Source of the DNA: DATEAV01 sp964575425
GTDB lineage: Bacteria; Chloroflexota; Anaerolineae; Anaerolineales; E44-bin32
Assembly (NCBI GenBank): GCA_964575425.1
Contig: CAZNRD010000002.1
Location: 58,303-122,302 of the forward strand
DNA: 64,000 nt
Direction: 5' to 3'
Below the pieces are notes generated by a model. That model was not told the origin of the DNA. It searched no databases and saw only the letters and a list, made by a program, of their open reading frames with translations. A program made the position numbers and the translations under genes. Below are positions 7,663-15,035 of the stretch, piece by piece (position 1 is the stretch's first letter; each line of letters begins with the position of its first letter).

Positions 7663-8597
7663 TGGCGCGAGGTACCTCCGAAAAGCCAGACGTGCTGATT
7701 GTTGGGACAGGTGCCATGGCGTGCCTGTTCGGTGCCCGGCTTGCGCCTCATGCTCGCGTGGCCTTGCTGGGCACTTGGCAAGAGGGGCTGGCCGCGTTGC
7801 GCGAGGAGGGAATTCGGCTCCAAGTGGACGGCGTGCATCAGACCGCACCGGTGCGGGCGACGGGGGATCCGGCCGACTGCTCGGGCGCGCGGCTGGCGCT
7901 GGTGCTGGTGAAGTCCTGGCAGACGCCTCGAGCGGCGCGGCAGCTGAAGGAGTGCCTTACCGCCGACGGTGTGGCGCTGACGCTCCAAAACGGCCTTGGT
8001 AATCGGGAGGCCCTGGTGCAGGCGCTTGGGGCAGAGCGCGTGGCGCAGGGGGTGACAACCTACGGAGTGACTCTCCTCGGGCCGGGCCGCGCGCGGCTGG
8101 GCGGGGAAGGCGTGGTCCACATCGCCTCGCATCCCCGCGTGAGCCCCCTGGTCGACCTGCTGCGCCAGGCGGGGTTTGCAGTCGAGATGACGCAGGACAT
8201 TGTGTCGCTGGCCTGGGGCAAGGTCGTGGTCAGTGCAGCCATCAACCCCGTCACGGCGCTGCTGCGGGTGCCGAACGGCGCCCTGCTGGAGCATAGGCGT
8301 GAGGGAGCCTGGGGTGTGGCGCGGCGAGCGGCTGAGGAGGCGGCGGAAGTGGCGGGACGCAGAGGCGTCCGCCTGCCGTTCGAAAACGTCGAGGCATACG
8401 TCGCCGAAGTCGCGCGCCGGACGGCGGCCAATCGCTCATCGATGCTGCAGGACGTCGAACGGGGGCGGCCGACGGAAATCGATGCCATCAGCGGTGCGAT
8501 TGTTGCTGCGGGGCAGCGGCTGGGCGTGCCGACACCGGTCAATGAACTGCTGTGGGACCTGGTCCGAAGCCTGCCTTTGCAAGAGGGCGGATCATGA
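7662..8597 (+). CDS. panE: 2-dehydropantoate 2-reductase
   Basis: PanE reduces ketopantoate to pantoate with NADPH. The 311-residue protein has an N-terminal Rossmann motif VLIVGTGAMACLFGARLA (GxGxxA, residues 15-20), the VLVKSWQT and TLQNGLGNRE blocks, and the catalytic-lysine segment WGKVVVSAAINPVTALL near residue 187, then the helical C-terminal domain with the substrate-contacting SSMLQDVERGRPTEIDAI. The ATG overlaps the panB stop and the gene's own stop overlaps the panC start (ATGA), so translation is coupled through the operon. Confidence 0.94.
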   Translation: MARGTSEKPDVLIVGTGAMACLFGARLAPHARVALLGTWQEGLAALREEGIRLQVDGVHQTAPVRATGDPADCSGARLALVLVKSWQTPRAARQLKECLTADGVALTLQNGLGNREALVQALGAERVAQGVTTYGVTLLGPGRARLGGEGVVHIASHPRVSPLVDLLRQAGFAVEMTQDIVSLAWGKVVVSAAINPVTALLRVPNGALLEHRREGAWGVARRAAEEAAEVAGRRGVRLPFENVEAYVAEVARRTAANRSSMLQDVERGRPTEIDAISGAIVAAGQRLGVPTPVNELLWDLVRSLPLQEGGS

Positions 8598-9451
8598 AGG
8601 TCGCCACCACGTTGGCGGAGCTGAGGGCGGCGCGGGCATCTATCCCCGAGCCGGTCGGCCTCGTGCCGACCATGGGCGCGCTCCACGAGGGCCACCTGTG
8701 CCTCGTGCGGCGTGCCCGCGCCGAGTGCGCCAGCGTTGGGGTGAGCATCTTCGTCAATCCCACCCAGTTCGGTCCGCACGAGGACCTGGCGATGTATCCG
8801 CGCGACCCGGAAAGAGACCTGTCGCTGCTGGATCGCGAGCAGGTGGACCTGGTGTGGAGGCCGAGCGTGGACGAGGTCTACCCCAAGGGCTTTCAGACGT
8901 ATGTCTCGGTGGAAGAGGTCAGCCAGCCACTGGAGGGAGCGCGCCGACCTGGCCACTTCCGCGGGGTGGCCACGGTCGTGGCCAAGTTGTTCAACGCTTT
9001 CCAGCCGCAGCGCGCGTACTTCGGTCAGAAGGATGCCCAGCAGGTGGTGGTCATCCGCCAGATGGCGAGAGACCTCAACTTTCCCGTCGAGATCGTGGTC
9101 TGCCCGACGGTGCGTGAGCCAGATGGCCTGGCGATGTCGAGCCGCAACGCTTACCTCAGCGCGGAGGAGCGCCAGGCGGCGACTGTACTCAACCGGGCGT
9201 TGCTGGCGGCGCGTCGGGCTTTTGGGGGTGGCGAACGCCGCGCCGAAGTGCTGCGGCAGATCCTGCTGAACATCCTGGAAGAAGAACCACTGGCGCGCGC
9301 CGAGTACGTCTCGGCCGCTGATCCGGAGACACTGGCCGAGCTGAACGGTCCCGTCACCCAGGCGTTGCTCTCGATGGCCGTGCGCATTGGCAAGACGGTG
9401 CTGATCGACAACCTGACTGTCGGCGAGGGACAGTCTGGCGACGCGGAGTGA
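8594..9451 (+). CDS. panC: Pantothenate synthetase
   Basis: PanC joins pantoate and beta-alanine with ATP to make pantothenate. The 285-residue protein has PTMGALHEGHL near residue 25 (HxGH nucleotidyl-transfer motif), FVNPTQFGPHEDLAMYPR, the ATP- and pantoate-binding FGQKDAQQVVVIRQM, and AMSSRNAYL in the position of the KMSKS loop. ATG 8594 lies in the panE stop. No panD (aspartate decarboxylase, the beta-alanine source) is present in the operon, so beta-alanine must come from a gene elsewhere. Confidence 0.96.
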   Translation: MKVATTLAELRAARASIPEPVGLVPTMGALHEGHLCLVRRARAECASVGVSIFVNPTQFGPHEDLAMYPRDPERDLSLLDREQVDLVWRPSVDEVYPKGFQTYVSVEEVSQPLEGARRPGHFRGVATVVAKLFNAFQPQRAYFGQKDAQQVVVIRQMARDLNFPVEIVVCPTVREPDGLAMSSRNAYLSAEERQAATVLNRALLAARRAFGGGERRAEVLRQILLNILEEEPLARAEYVSAADPETLAELNGPVTQALLSMAVRIGKTVLIDNLTVGEGQSGDAE

Positions 9452-9463
9452 ACGGAGGCGCAC

Positions 9464-10228
9464 ATGCTGTTGACGATTGACATCGGCAACACCAACATCA
9501 CCCTCGGACTGTTCCGCGACCAGGAGCTTGCGGCAGCCTGGCGCCTGGGGACAGCGCGCGAGCGGATGCCGGATGAGTATGGGCTGCAGCTGCTGGGGCT
9601 CCTTGGCCATGCCGGCTGCTGTCGGGAGGAAGTCGAGGGGGTAGCGCTGGCTTCGGTCGTGCCCCCACTCACCGCGACGTTCAACCAGGCGTGTCGGCGT
9701 TATCTGGGACAAGAGCCTCTGGTCGTCGACGCCGGGGTGAAGACCGGCGTGCGCATTCGCTACGAAGACCCCAAAGCCGTAGGCGCGGACCGCGTGGTGG
9801 ATGCGGCCGCGGTCCAGCGGCTGTACGGGGGCCCGGCGTGCATCGTGGATTTCGGGACGGGCACAACCTTCGACGCCATTTCGGCTGAAGGCGACTACCT
9901 GGGGGGCGCGATCGCGCCCGGGTTGGGCATTGCGGCAGAGGCGCTGTTTCTGCACACGGCGAAGCTGCCGCGGGTCGAGCTGGCGCGTCCCCCCGGTGCC
10001 ATCGGGCGCAACACCGTCCACGCCATGCAGTCGGGTCTGATCTTCGGCTATGTCGGGTTGGTGGAAGGGATGGTGGCTCGCTTCCGTCAGGAGCTGGGGC
10101 CAGACATGAAAGTGATTGGCACCGGCGGGTTGGTGGAGTTGGTTGCGGCCGAAACCCCCGTGATCGAGATCGTCGCTCCTTGGTTGACGTTGGAGGGATT
10201 GAGGATCATCTGGGGTCTGAACCGTTGA
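9464..10228 (+). CDS. coaX: Type III pantothenate kinase
   Basis: CoaX phosphorylates pantothenate, the first step from pantothenate to coenzyme A. The 254-residue protein shows the ASKHA-fold signatures of type III kinases: DIGNTNITLGLF at residues 5-16, VGADRVVDAAA in the middle, DFGTGTTFDAIS as the second phosphate loop, and the C-terminal KVIGTGGLVEL. It starts 12 bases after panC behind a GGAGG, completing a CoA-directed operon. A GC-rich hairpin follows at 10401-10423. Confidence 0.95.
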   Translation: MLLTIDIGNTNITLGLFRDQELAAAWRLGTARERMPDEYGLQLLGLLGHAGCCREEVEGVALASVVPPLTATFNQACRRYLGQEPLVVDAGVKTGVRIRYEDPKAVGADRVVDAAAVQRLYGGPACIVDFGTGTTFDAISAEGDYLGGAIAPGLGIAAEALFLHTAKLPRVELARPPGAIGRNTVHAMQSGLIFGYVGLVEGMVARFRQELGPDMKVIGTGGLVELVAAETPVIEIVAPWLTLEGLRIIWGLNR

Positions 10229-10400
10229 GAGGAGAAGCCCGCTTCCGTTGTGGCGCGGGGACGAAGCGACGCGCAAGCCCAGGCGGAACACCAATTCCGG
10301 ATGAGGGAAGCCGCGCCCGGCCCGGGCTCACACCGTCGGCAAACCAGTTGCCTGGCCGCGGACCGCAGTCCGATGAGGACAGCCGCAGCGCGAAAGGCGT

Positions 10401-10423
10401 CAGGGCGGCCAGCAGCCGCCCTG
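10401..10423. terminator. Hairpin between convergent coaX and FHA genes
   Basis: A perfect 9-bp stem CAGGGCGGC/GCCGCCCTG with loop CAGCA lies in the 224-base gap between the two convergent genes. It has no T tract; a terminator role on either strand is inferred from position. Nothing else is recognisable in the gap. Confidence 0.4.
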
Positions 10424-10452
10424 ATGGCAAGCAGAGAGGTGGGCCGGGTGGG

Positions 10453-11037
10453 CTACGGGGGGCAGTAGCTGTAACCGAACAAGCTGGTGATCGGCAGGTA
10501 CGCCTCGCAGGGAAGGAACATCAGCACCAGCCCGCAGGCGACGAGGAGCGCCAGGCAGCCGCAGCCGACGAAGAGCCAGGTGCGCGACTTCTTCGGCTGG
10601 GACACCTCGGCCACCGGGGCGGGGGCCGGCGGCGGGGCCATAGGCCTGGGGGATGGGGGTGGATAGGGAGCGCGGGCCGTGACGCGCCCGGGGCGGGCCG
10701 CCGGGCCCATCACCGTGGCAGCCGCCTCCGGCATCGTGGACTCGAAGGTCACCGTCACGTTCTCACCGAGCGCGACGACATCGCCGTGGTTGAGCACACG
10801 CGGTGCCACCAGCCGCTCGCCGTTGACGAAGGTCCCGTTGGTCGACCCCAGGTCCTCCAGCAGATAACCCCCCGGGGTCCGGCTGAGCCGTGCGTGCTGG
10901 CGCGAGATCTCCGAATCGCCCAGGACAATGTCATTGGTGACATCGCGGCCGAGCACCGTGACGTCTTTTGTCAGGTCGAAGGCCATACCCGGATTCGGCC
11001 CGGTGCGGACAATCAGGCGAGACGAGGCGGGTGACAT
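10453..11037 (-). CDS. FHA-domain membrane protein
   Basis: The 194-residue protein has an N-terminal forkhead-associated domain (about residues 5-100) with the phosphothreonine-recognition elements LGRDVTNDIVLGDSEISRQHARL and DLGSTNGTFVNGERL, then a Pro/Ala-rich linker (about 110-145), one transmembrane helix near 150-172 and a short Cys-containing tail. The FHA domain precedes the single helix, so it is probably cytoplasmic and would read a Ser/Thr-kinase signal at the membrane; no kinase is in the window. It follows the NfeD gene by 89 bases but has its own promoter (TTGACT-17-TACACT) and a good AAGGAG site. Confidence 0.82.
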   Translation of the reverse strand: MSPASSRLIVRTGPNPGMAFDLTKDVTVLGRDVTNDIVLGDSEISRQHARLSRTPGGYLLEDLGSTNGTFVNGERLVAPRVLNHGDVVALGENVTVTFESTMPEAAATVMGPAARPGRVTARAPYPPPSPRPMAPPPAPAPVAEVSQPKKSRTWLFVGCGCLALLVACGLVLMFLPCEAYLPITSLFGYSYCPP

Positions 11038-11071
11038 AGGTTACTCCTTCTGAGTGCGGCCTCGGCGTCCA

Positions 11072-11100
11072 AGTGTACATGCGCCGCTGGGCCGAGTCAA
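11072..11100 (-). promoter_or_regulatory. Promoter of the FHA gene
   Basis: On the minus strand TTGACT (11100-11095) and TACACT (11077-11072) are separated by 17 bases, a near-consensus sigma-70-type promoter. The start would lie near 11065, giving a leader of about 28 nt that carries AAGGAG. Confidence 0.6.
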
Positions 11101-11109
11101 CGGGGGTGG

Positions 11110-11130
11110 GTGACGGCGATGCGCCGTCAC
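11110..11130 (-). terminator. Hairpin at the end of the NfeD gene
   Basis: GTGACGGCG and CGCCGTCAC form a perfect 9-bp stem with a 3-nt loop and overlap the stop codon of the NfeD-family gene. It is not followed by T residues. It may end or protect the NfeD transcript before the separate FHA promoter. Confidence 0.4.
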
Positions 11131-12434
11131 GCTTTCCGGCGCACTCGCACGTGCAGCCCGTCGACGGCGACGACCTCGATCATCTCGCCCAGGCTTACGG
11201 CCGGTTCGCCGGGTTCGATCTGCGCCGACCAGAGTTCGCCGGCCACCTGGACCATGCCCTGCGGTGACAGCGGCGTGCGGGCTTCGCCCACCCGGCCCAC
11301 CAGTGCCTCAACTCCCACCGAGACGCGGCGGCGCTGCGCGCGCACCGCCAATCGAACGACGAGGAAGAACAGCACCGCCGTCACCGCCGCCACAGCAACG
11401 ACCAGGGGCACAGAAACGCGCTGGAATTCCGGGGTGCCGGGGGAGTTGAACAACACCAGCGCCCCGACGATGAACGAGGCTATCCCCGCCGCCATCAGTG
11501 CGCCGTGGGTGGGAGCTTTGATTTCCAGGATGAAGAGCACAAACGCGGTGACGAGGAACACCAGGCCGAACCAGTTCACCGGCAGGATGCCCAGGCCATA
11601 CGCGCCCAGGGCAAGGCAAACCACGCCGATGAATCCCGCCACCCAACCGCCCGGGCTGGAAAGCTCGATCAGAACCGCCTGGACCCCCAACGTCAGAAGC
11701 AGCAGGACGATGTTGGGGTTGGTCAGCATCTGCAGGAACTGCTCGATCAGGCTCTGCGGCACTTCGACCGCCGTCGCGCCGGCGGTGTGCAGGCTGCGCA
11801 GCCCGGAGGGCAGCTCGACTTCGAAGCCGTCCAGCTGTGCCAGCAGGTCCTCGACGTCGGAGGCAATGAAATCGATCAGGCCCGCGTCGAAGGCCTCCTG
11901 GGCAGAGGCGGCGCGGGCTTCGTCGATGGCGGCCTCGGCCAGGGCGACAGCCTCGGGGCCGCGGCGAGGGGCCAGACTGCGGACGGTGGCCTTGAGGATT
12001 TCCCTGGCCTTGGTTTCAATCGTCTCTCCGAGATCCTCGCCCTGCATGCCAACCGGGCTGGCGGCGCCGATAGCGGTCTCGGGAGCCATGGCCGCGACAT
12101 GCCCGGCCAGGGTGATAACCATCCCGGCGCTGCCGGCGATGCCGCCGCGCGGGGCGATATAGACCACGACTGGCACGGGGCTGCCCCGGATCGACTGCAC
12201 CATGCGGTTCATCAGGTCGATCGATCCGCCGGGCGTGTTGAGCTGGAAGACGACAGCCTCAGCGGGCCCACGCTGCGCTTGAGCCAGCCCTCGATCGAGG
12301 TACTCGGCCATGGCCGGCGTCAGCGGGCCACTGGCGCTCAGAACCAGGACGCGGCGCTCCACCTGCGCCTGTGCCGGCAAGGCGGCAAACAGCCAACAGA
12401 TAACCCACAGCAGGGACACCCTTGTACGACGCAT
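11127..12434 (-). CDS. NfeD-family membrane-bound ClpP-class serine protease
   Basis: The 435-residue protein starts with a signal peptide (to about residue 24, ALPAQA) followed by a ClpP/S49-like protease domain containing FQLNTPGGSIDLM, the nucleophile region GGIAGSAGMVITLAGH and ETIETKAREILK, which may carry the lysine of the Ser-Lys dyad. Four to five transmembrane helices follow (about 240-370), then a soluble C-terminal NfeD OB-fold (about 375-435). Such proteins cleave membrane proteins and work with stomatin/flotillin partners; none is adjacent here. ATG 12434 has GAGAAGGGAAC in front and a TATAAT box about 20 bases upstream. It is divergent from the NERD-like gene. Confidence 0.87.
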   Translation of the reverse strand: MRRTRVSLLWVICWLFAALPAQAQVERRVLVLSASGPLTPAMAEYLDRGLAQAQRGPAEAVVFQLNTPGGSIDLMNRMVQSIRGSPVPVVVYIAPRGGIAGSAGMVITLAGHVAAMAPETAIGAASPVGMQGEDLGETIETKAREILKATVRSLAPRRGPEAVALAEAAIDEARAASAQEAFDAGLIDFIASDVEDLLAQLDGFEVELPSGLRSLHTAGATAVEVPQSLIEQFLQMLTNPNIVLLLLTLGVQAVLIELSSPGGWVAGFIGVVCLALGAYGLGILPVNWFGLVFLVTAFVLFILEIKAPTHGALMAAGIASFIVGALVLFNSPGTPEFQRVSVPLVVAVAAVTAVLFFLVVRLAVRAQRRRVSVGVEALVGRVGEARTPLSPQGMVQVAGELWSAQIEPGEPAVSLGEMIEVVAVDGLHVRVRRKA

Positions 12435-12452
12435 GTTCCCTTCTCCGAGGCG

Positions 12453-12458
12453 ATTATA
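12453..12458 (-). promoter_or_regulatory. -10 box (TATAAT) for the NfeD gene
   Basis: Perfect TATAAT on the minus strand; the start would fall about 12 nt before the ATG. The -35 region is weak. It forms one side of a divergent promoter pair with 12488-12515. Confidence 0.55.
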
Positions 12459-12487
12459 ACCCCTGGGGCGGGGAAGATGGTCGGACT

Positions 12488-12515
12488 TTGCCACCCTCGG
12501 CAACTGCCTTATAAT
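12488..12515 (+). promoter_or_regulatory. Promoter of the NERD-like gene
   Basis: TTGCCA (12488-12493), 16-base spacer, TATAAT (12510-12515). The transcript would start near 12522, leaving a leader of about 36 nt with GGGAG before ATG 12558. The two divergent -10 boxes are only about 50 bases apart, so the genes may share control. Confidence 0.65.
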
Positions 12516-12557
12516 CCATGTGCCTGGAGGGCCTGGGCACCTCATTCGGGAGCAGGC

Positions 12558-13604
12558 ATGCGCGTCATCGAGCGCTCCGAGTTTCTGCAAGAAGACGGAC
12601 AGGTCACCATCGAGAATCGCATCCGGGCGACGCTGCGGCACGGTCTCAGCTGGTACGCCTCGATGGAAGCCCAGCGTGCGGTCAGCGACCGACTGGGCTC
12701 CGTGTTGGGGCCGGATTACGTGCTTGTGCGCAACCTGAGGCTGCCAGGCACGACCGTGACCGTGCCGATGATCCTGATCGGGCCGCAGGGCGTGCGCACC
12801 ATCGTCGCCACCTCGCTGCGTGGGACCTTCCGCGCCAAGGGCGAAGAGTGGCTGACGTTCGACAGCGGCGCGCGGCACTTCAAGCGCGTGCGCCCAAACC
12901 AGCAGGCAATCGCCATTGGGCACTCCGATCTTGTTCTCAAGTACTTCCGCAGCCAGGGCTACGACCTGCCGGAGGTCGAGCCGGTTCTGATCTTCACCAA
13001 TCCTCGCACCCACGTCGACACGGCCCGCCCGCGCGTGCGGATTGTGATGGTCGACGGCATCGAGCACTTCGCCGCGAACCTGATGCAGCTGCACGCCATT
13101 ATGGACCTGGAGGACGTGGAAACCCTCGTCAACTGTCTGCTTCACCCGAAGACAGCAGAGCCCGAACCGACGGGGGAGCCCTTCGTCCCCGCCGCGCCAG
13201 AACTGCCGCGGCCGGTGCAGCCCAGCGCGAGGCCAGGGAGAGCAGCCGAGCCGGATGAGCTTGTGGCTTCGCTGCGTCCGATCGCCTCACTGCCCGACGC
13301 CAGTGGCGGCCCCGAGGCCGAGGAGGTCATCCTGGAGGCGCCTTTCCAGCCGGCCGATGTCCTGCCGACGCTGCAGAAGGGGATCAAGGAGAGCGTCCCG
13401 CGCATTCAGCAGGGTGCGCGGCGCCTCGACCAGGGAGTCGAACGGCTGGATCAATCGCTAAGCGAGCGGGGATATCGCCTGGCACGGCGTCTGCCTCGAT
13501 TGCGGCGCGGTCAGTGGCTGTTGCTGGGCATCATGGTCTTCTTTGAGCTGGTCATCCTGGCTGTCATGGTTGTCCTCGTGCTGCGGGATGTCCTCTACGG
13601 TTAG
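12558..13604 (+). CDS. NERD-like domain protein with C-terminal membrane anchor
   Basis: The 348-residue protein begins with a region resembling the nuclease-related (NERD) domain: GSVLGPDYVLVRNLRLPG, then VPMILIGPQGVRTIVATSLRG. In typical NERD domains the last strand carries an acidic residue and a lysine (EVK-type); here it reads IVATS, so nuclease activity is doubtful. A Pro/Glu-rich linker (about 205-270), a polar helical segment (RIQQGARRLDQGVERLDQSL) and one C-terminal transmembrane helix (about 322-345) follow. The start has GGGAG upstream; the long upstream reading of this frame is a shadow of the NfeD gene. Function unknown; the divergent neighbour is a membrane protease. Confidence 0.65.
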   Translation: MRVIERSEFLQEDGQVTIENRIRATLRHGLSWYASMEAQRAVSDRLGSVLGPDYVLVRNLRLPGTTVTVPMILIGPQGVRTIVATSLRGTFRAKGEEWLTFDSGARHFKRVRPNQQAIAIGHSDLVLKYFRSQGYDLPEVEPVLIFTNPRTHVDTARPRVRIVMVDGIEHFAANLMQLHAIMDLEDVETLVNCLLHPKTAEPEPTGEPFVPAAPELPRPVQPSARPGRAAEPDELVASLRPIASLPDASGGPEAEEVILEAPFQPADVLPTLQKGIKESVPRIQQGARRLDQGVERLDQSLSERGYRLARRLPRLRRGQWLLLGIMVFFELVILAVMVVLVLRDVLYG

Positions 13605-13624
13605 TTGAGAGCCCAGGTGCACTC

Positions 13625-14353
13625 TTGCCCCCGTTTCTTTCCATCGTCATCCCGGCCTACAACGAAGAAACACGGCTCCCGGCAACCTTGAGCCGGGTCC
13701 TCGGCTTCCTGCAGCAGCAACCCTACACCTGGGAAGTGCTGGTCGTCGACAACGGCAGCCGCGACCGCACCGGTGAAATCGTGCGCTCGGTCGCCGATCA
13801 GCAGCCCAACCTGCGCCTGCTGCAGGAGGCGCATAGGGGCAAGGGGCTGGCGGTGCGGCTGGGGCTGCTGGCTGCACAGGGGGAGTATCGCTTCATCTGC
13901 GACGCTGACCTGTCCATGCCGATCGAGGAGATCAGCCGCTTTGTTCCGCCTGCGCAGCAAGATGTGGACATCGTCATTGGCTCGCGCGAGGCGCCCGGGG
14001 CGGTTCGCTACGGCGAGCCGGCCTACCGCCACTGGATCGGGCGCGTCTTCAACTGGCTAGTTCGTCTGCTGGCCGTCCCCGGCTTCCAGGACACCCAATG
14101 TGGCTTTAAGTGCTTTCGTGCCGAAGTGGCCGAAGACCTGTATTCAGTACAGCGCCTCGACGGCTGGACGTTCGACGTCGAAGTGCTGTTCATCGCCCTG
14201 CGCCGGGGCTACCGTGTTGTTGAGATCGGCATCCCCTGGTACTTTGAACCGGGCAGCCGGGTCCATCCCCTGCGTGATTCGGTGACGATGCTCATGGATC
14301 TGTTTCGCATCCGCCGCAACTGGCGACGAGGATTGTATGCTCGCAGGGCATGA
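13625..14353 (+). CDS. Family 2 glycosyltransferase (dolichyl-phosphate glucose/mannose synthase-like)
   Basis: The 242-residue protein has the GT-A pattern SIVIPAYNEETRL at the N-terminus, DNGSRDRTGEI near residue 41, DADLSMP (the metal-binding DxD) near 96, and the QDTQCGFKCFR segment typical of polyprenyl-phosphate glycosyl transferases of the Alg5/DPM group. It should transfer a sugar from a nucleotide donor to a polyprenyl phosphate on the cytoplasmic face of the membrane. The start is a TTG with AGGTG upstream, 20 bases after the previous gene. Its end overlaps the rnhB start by 17 bases. Confidence 0.82.
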   Translation: MPPFLSIVIPAYNEETRLPATLSRVLGFLQQQPYTWEVLVVDNGSRDRTGEIVRSVADQQPNLRLLQEAHRGKGLAVRLGLLAAQGEYRFICDADLSMPIEEISRFVPPAQQDVDIVIGSREAPGAVRYGEPAYRHWIGRVFNWLVRLLAVPGFQDTQCGFKCFRAEVAEDLYSVQRLDGWTFDVEVLFIALRRGYRVVEIGIPWYFEPGSRVHPLRDSVTMLMDLFRIRRNWRRGLYARRA

Positions 14354-15029
14354 CGTGAAGACCCAGCCGGATCTCAGCCTGGAGTTGGCCCTGTGGGGAG
14401 CGGGATTGGAGATGCTGGCTGGATTGGATGAGGCCGGCCGGGGAGCGTGGGCGGGACCGCTGGTAGCTGCGGTTGTGGTGCTCCCGCCGAGATGGTCTGA
14501 ACTTGCGAAGGTGCTCTGGGGAGTGCGTGATTCAAAGCAGATGACTCCTCACCAGCGGGAGCATTGGGAGCGGTGCGTCCGGGAGGTTGCCGTGGCTGTC
14601 GCCACTGGCACGGCCTCGGCGGTCGAGGTCGATGAACGCGGCCCGCTGGGTGCCACCCGCTTGGCCATGGGGCGCGCGCTGGAAGGTCTGGCGGAGCAGA
14701 TCGATCTCCTGCTGATCGACCACCTTCGCTTGCCCGAAGTTGAGCTGCCCCAGGCGGGGATTCCTGCAGGCGACTCGCAGGTGCTCTCCATCGCGGCTGC
14801 GTCGGTGGTTGCCAAGGTCACACGTGATCGGATGATGGTCGATCTGGCGCAATCCTACCCGGGCTATGGGTTTGATGCGCACAAGGGCTACGGCACCCCG
14901 CGGCACCAGGCAGCGCTGCGTCGACTCGGCGCCTGCGCCATACACCGCCACTCCTTTGGGCCCGTGGCCGCTGTTGTCCGCAGGCAGCCGCGGTTGCGAG
15001 TGCGGCCGCCTGTGGGTGCTGCCGCCTGA
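14337..15029 (+). CDS. rnhB: Ribonuclease HII
   Basis: RNase HII cuts the RNA strand of RNA-DNA hybrids and removes single ribonucleotides from DNA. The 230-residue protein has GLDEAGRGAWAGPLVAA (catalytic Asp31-Glu32), RDSKQMTP, the third acidic residue in LLIDHLRLP, AAASVVAKVTRDRMM with the fourth, and the C-terminal YGFDAHKGYGTPRHQAALRRLG block. It starts within the glycosyltransferase gene and is followed after six bases by the acyl-CoA synthetase gene, so all are probably cotranscribed. The C-terminal 25 residues are a basic extension. Confidence 0.94.
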   Translation: MLAGHDVKTQPDLSLELALWGAGLEMLAGLDEAGRGAWAGPLVAAVVVLPPRWSELAKVLWGVRDSKQMTPHQREHWERCVREVAVAVATGTASAVEVDERGPLGATRLAMGRALEGLAEQIDLLLIDHLRLPEVELPQAGIPAGDSQVLSIAAASVVAKVTRDRMMVDLAQSYPGYGFDAHKGYGTPRHQAALRRLGACAIHRHSFGPVAAVVRRQPRLRVRPPVGAAA

Positions 15030-15035
15030 ACTACG

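Noticed and set aside
8060..10294. 744-codon open frame on the minus strand across panE-panC-coaX
   Set aside because: The plus-strand frames encode well-conserved enzymes with overlapping starts and stops. The antisense frame has no recognisable domain and is a GC-rich shadow.
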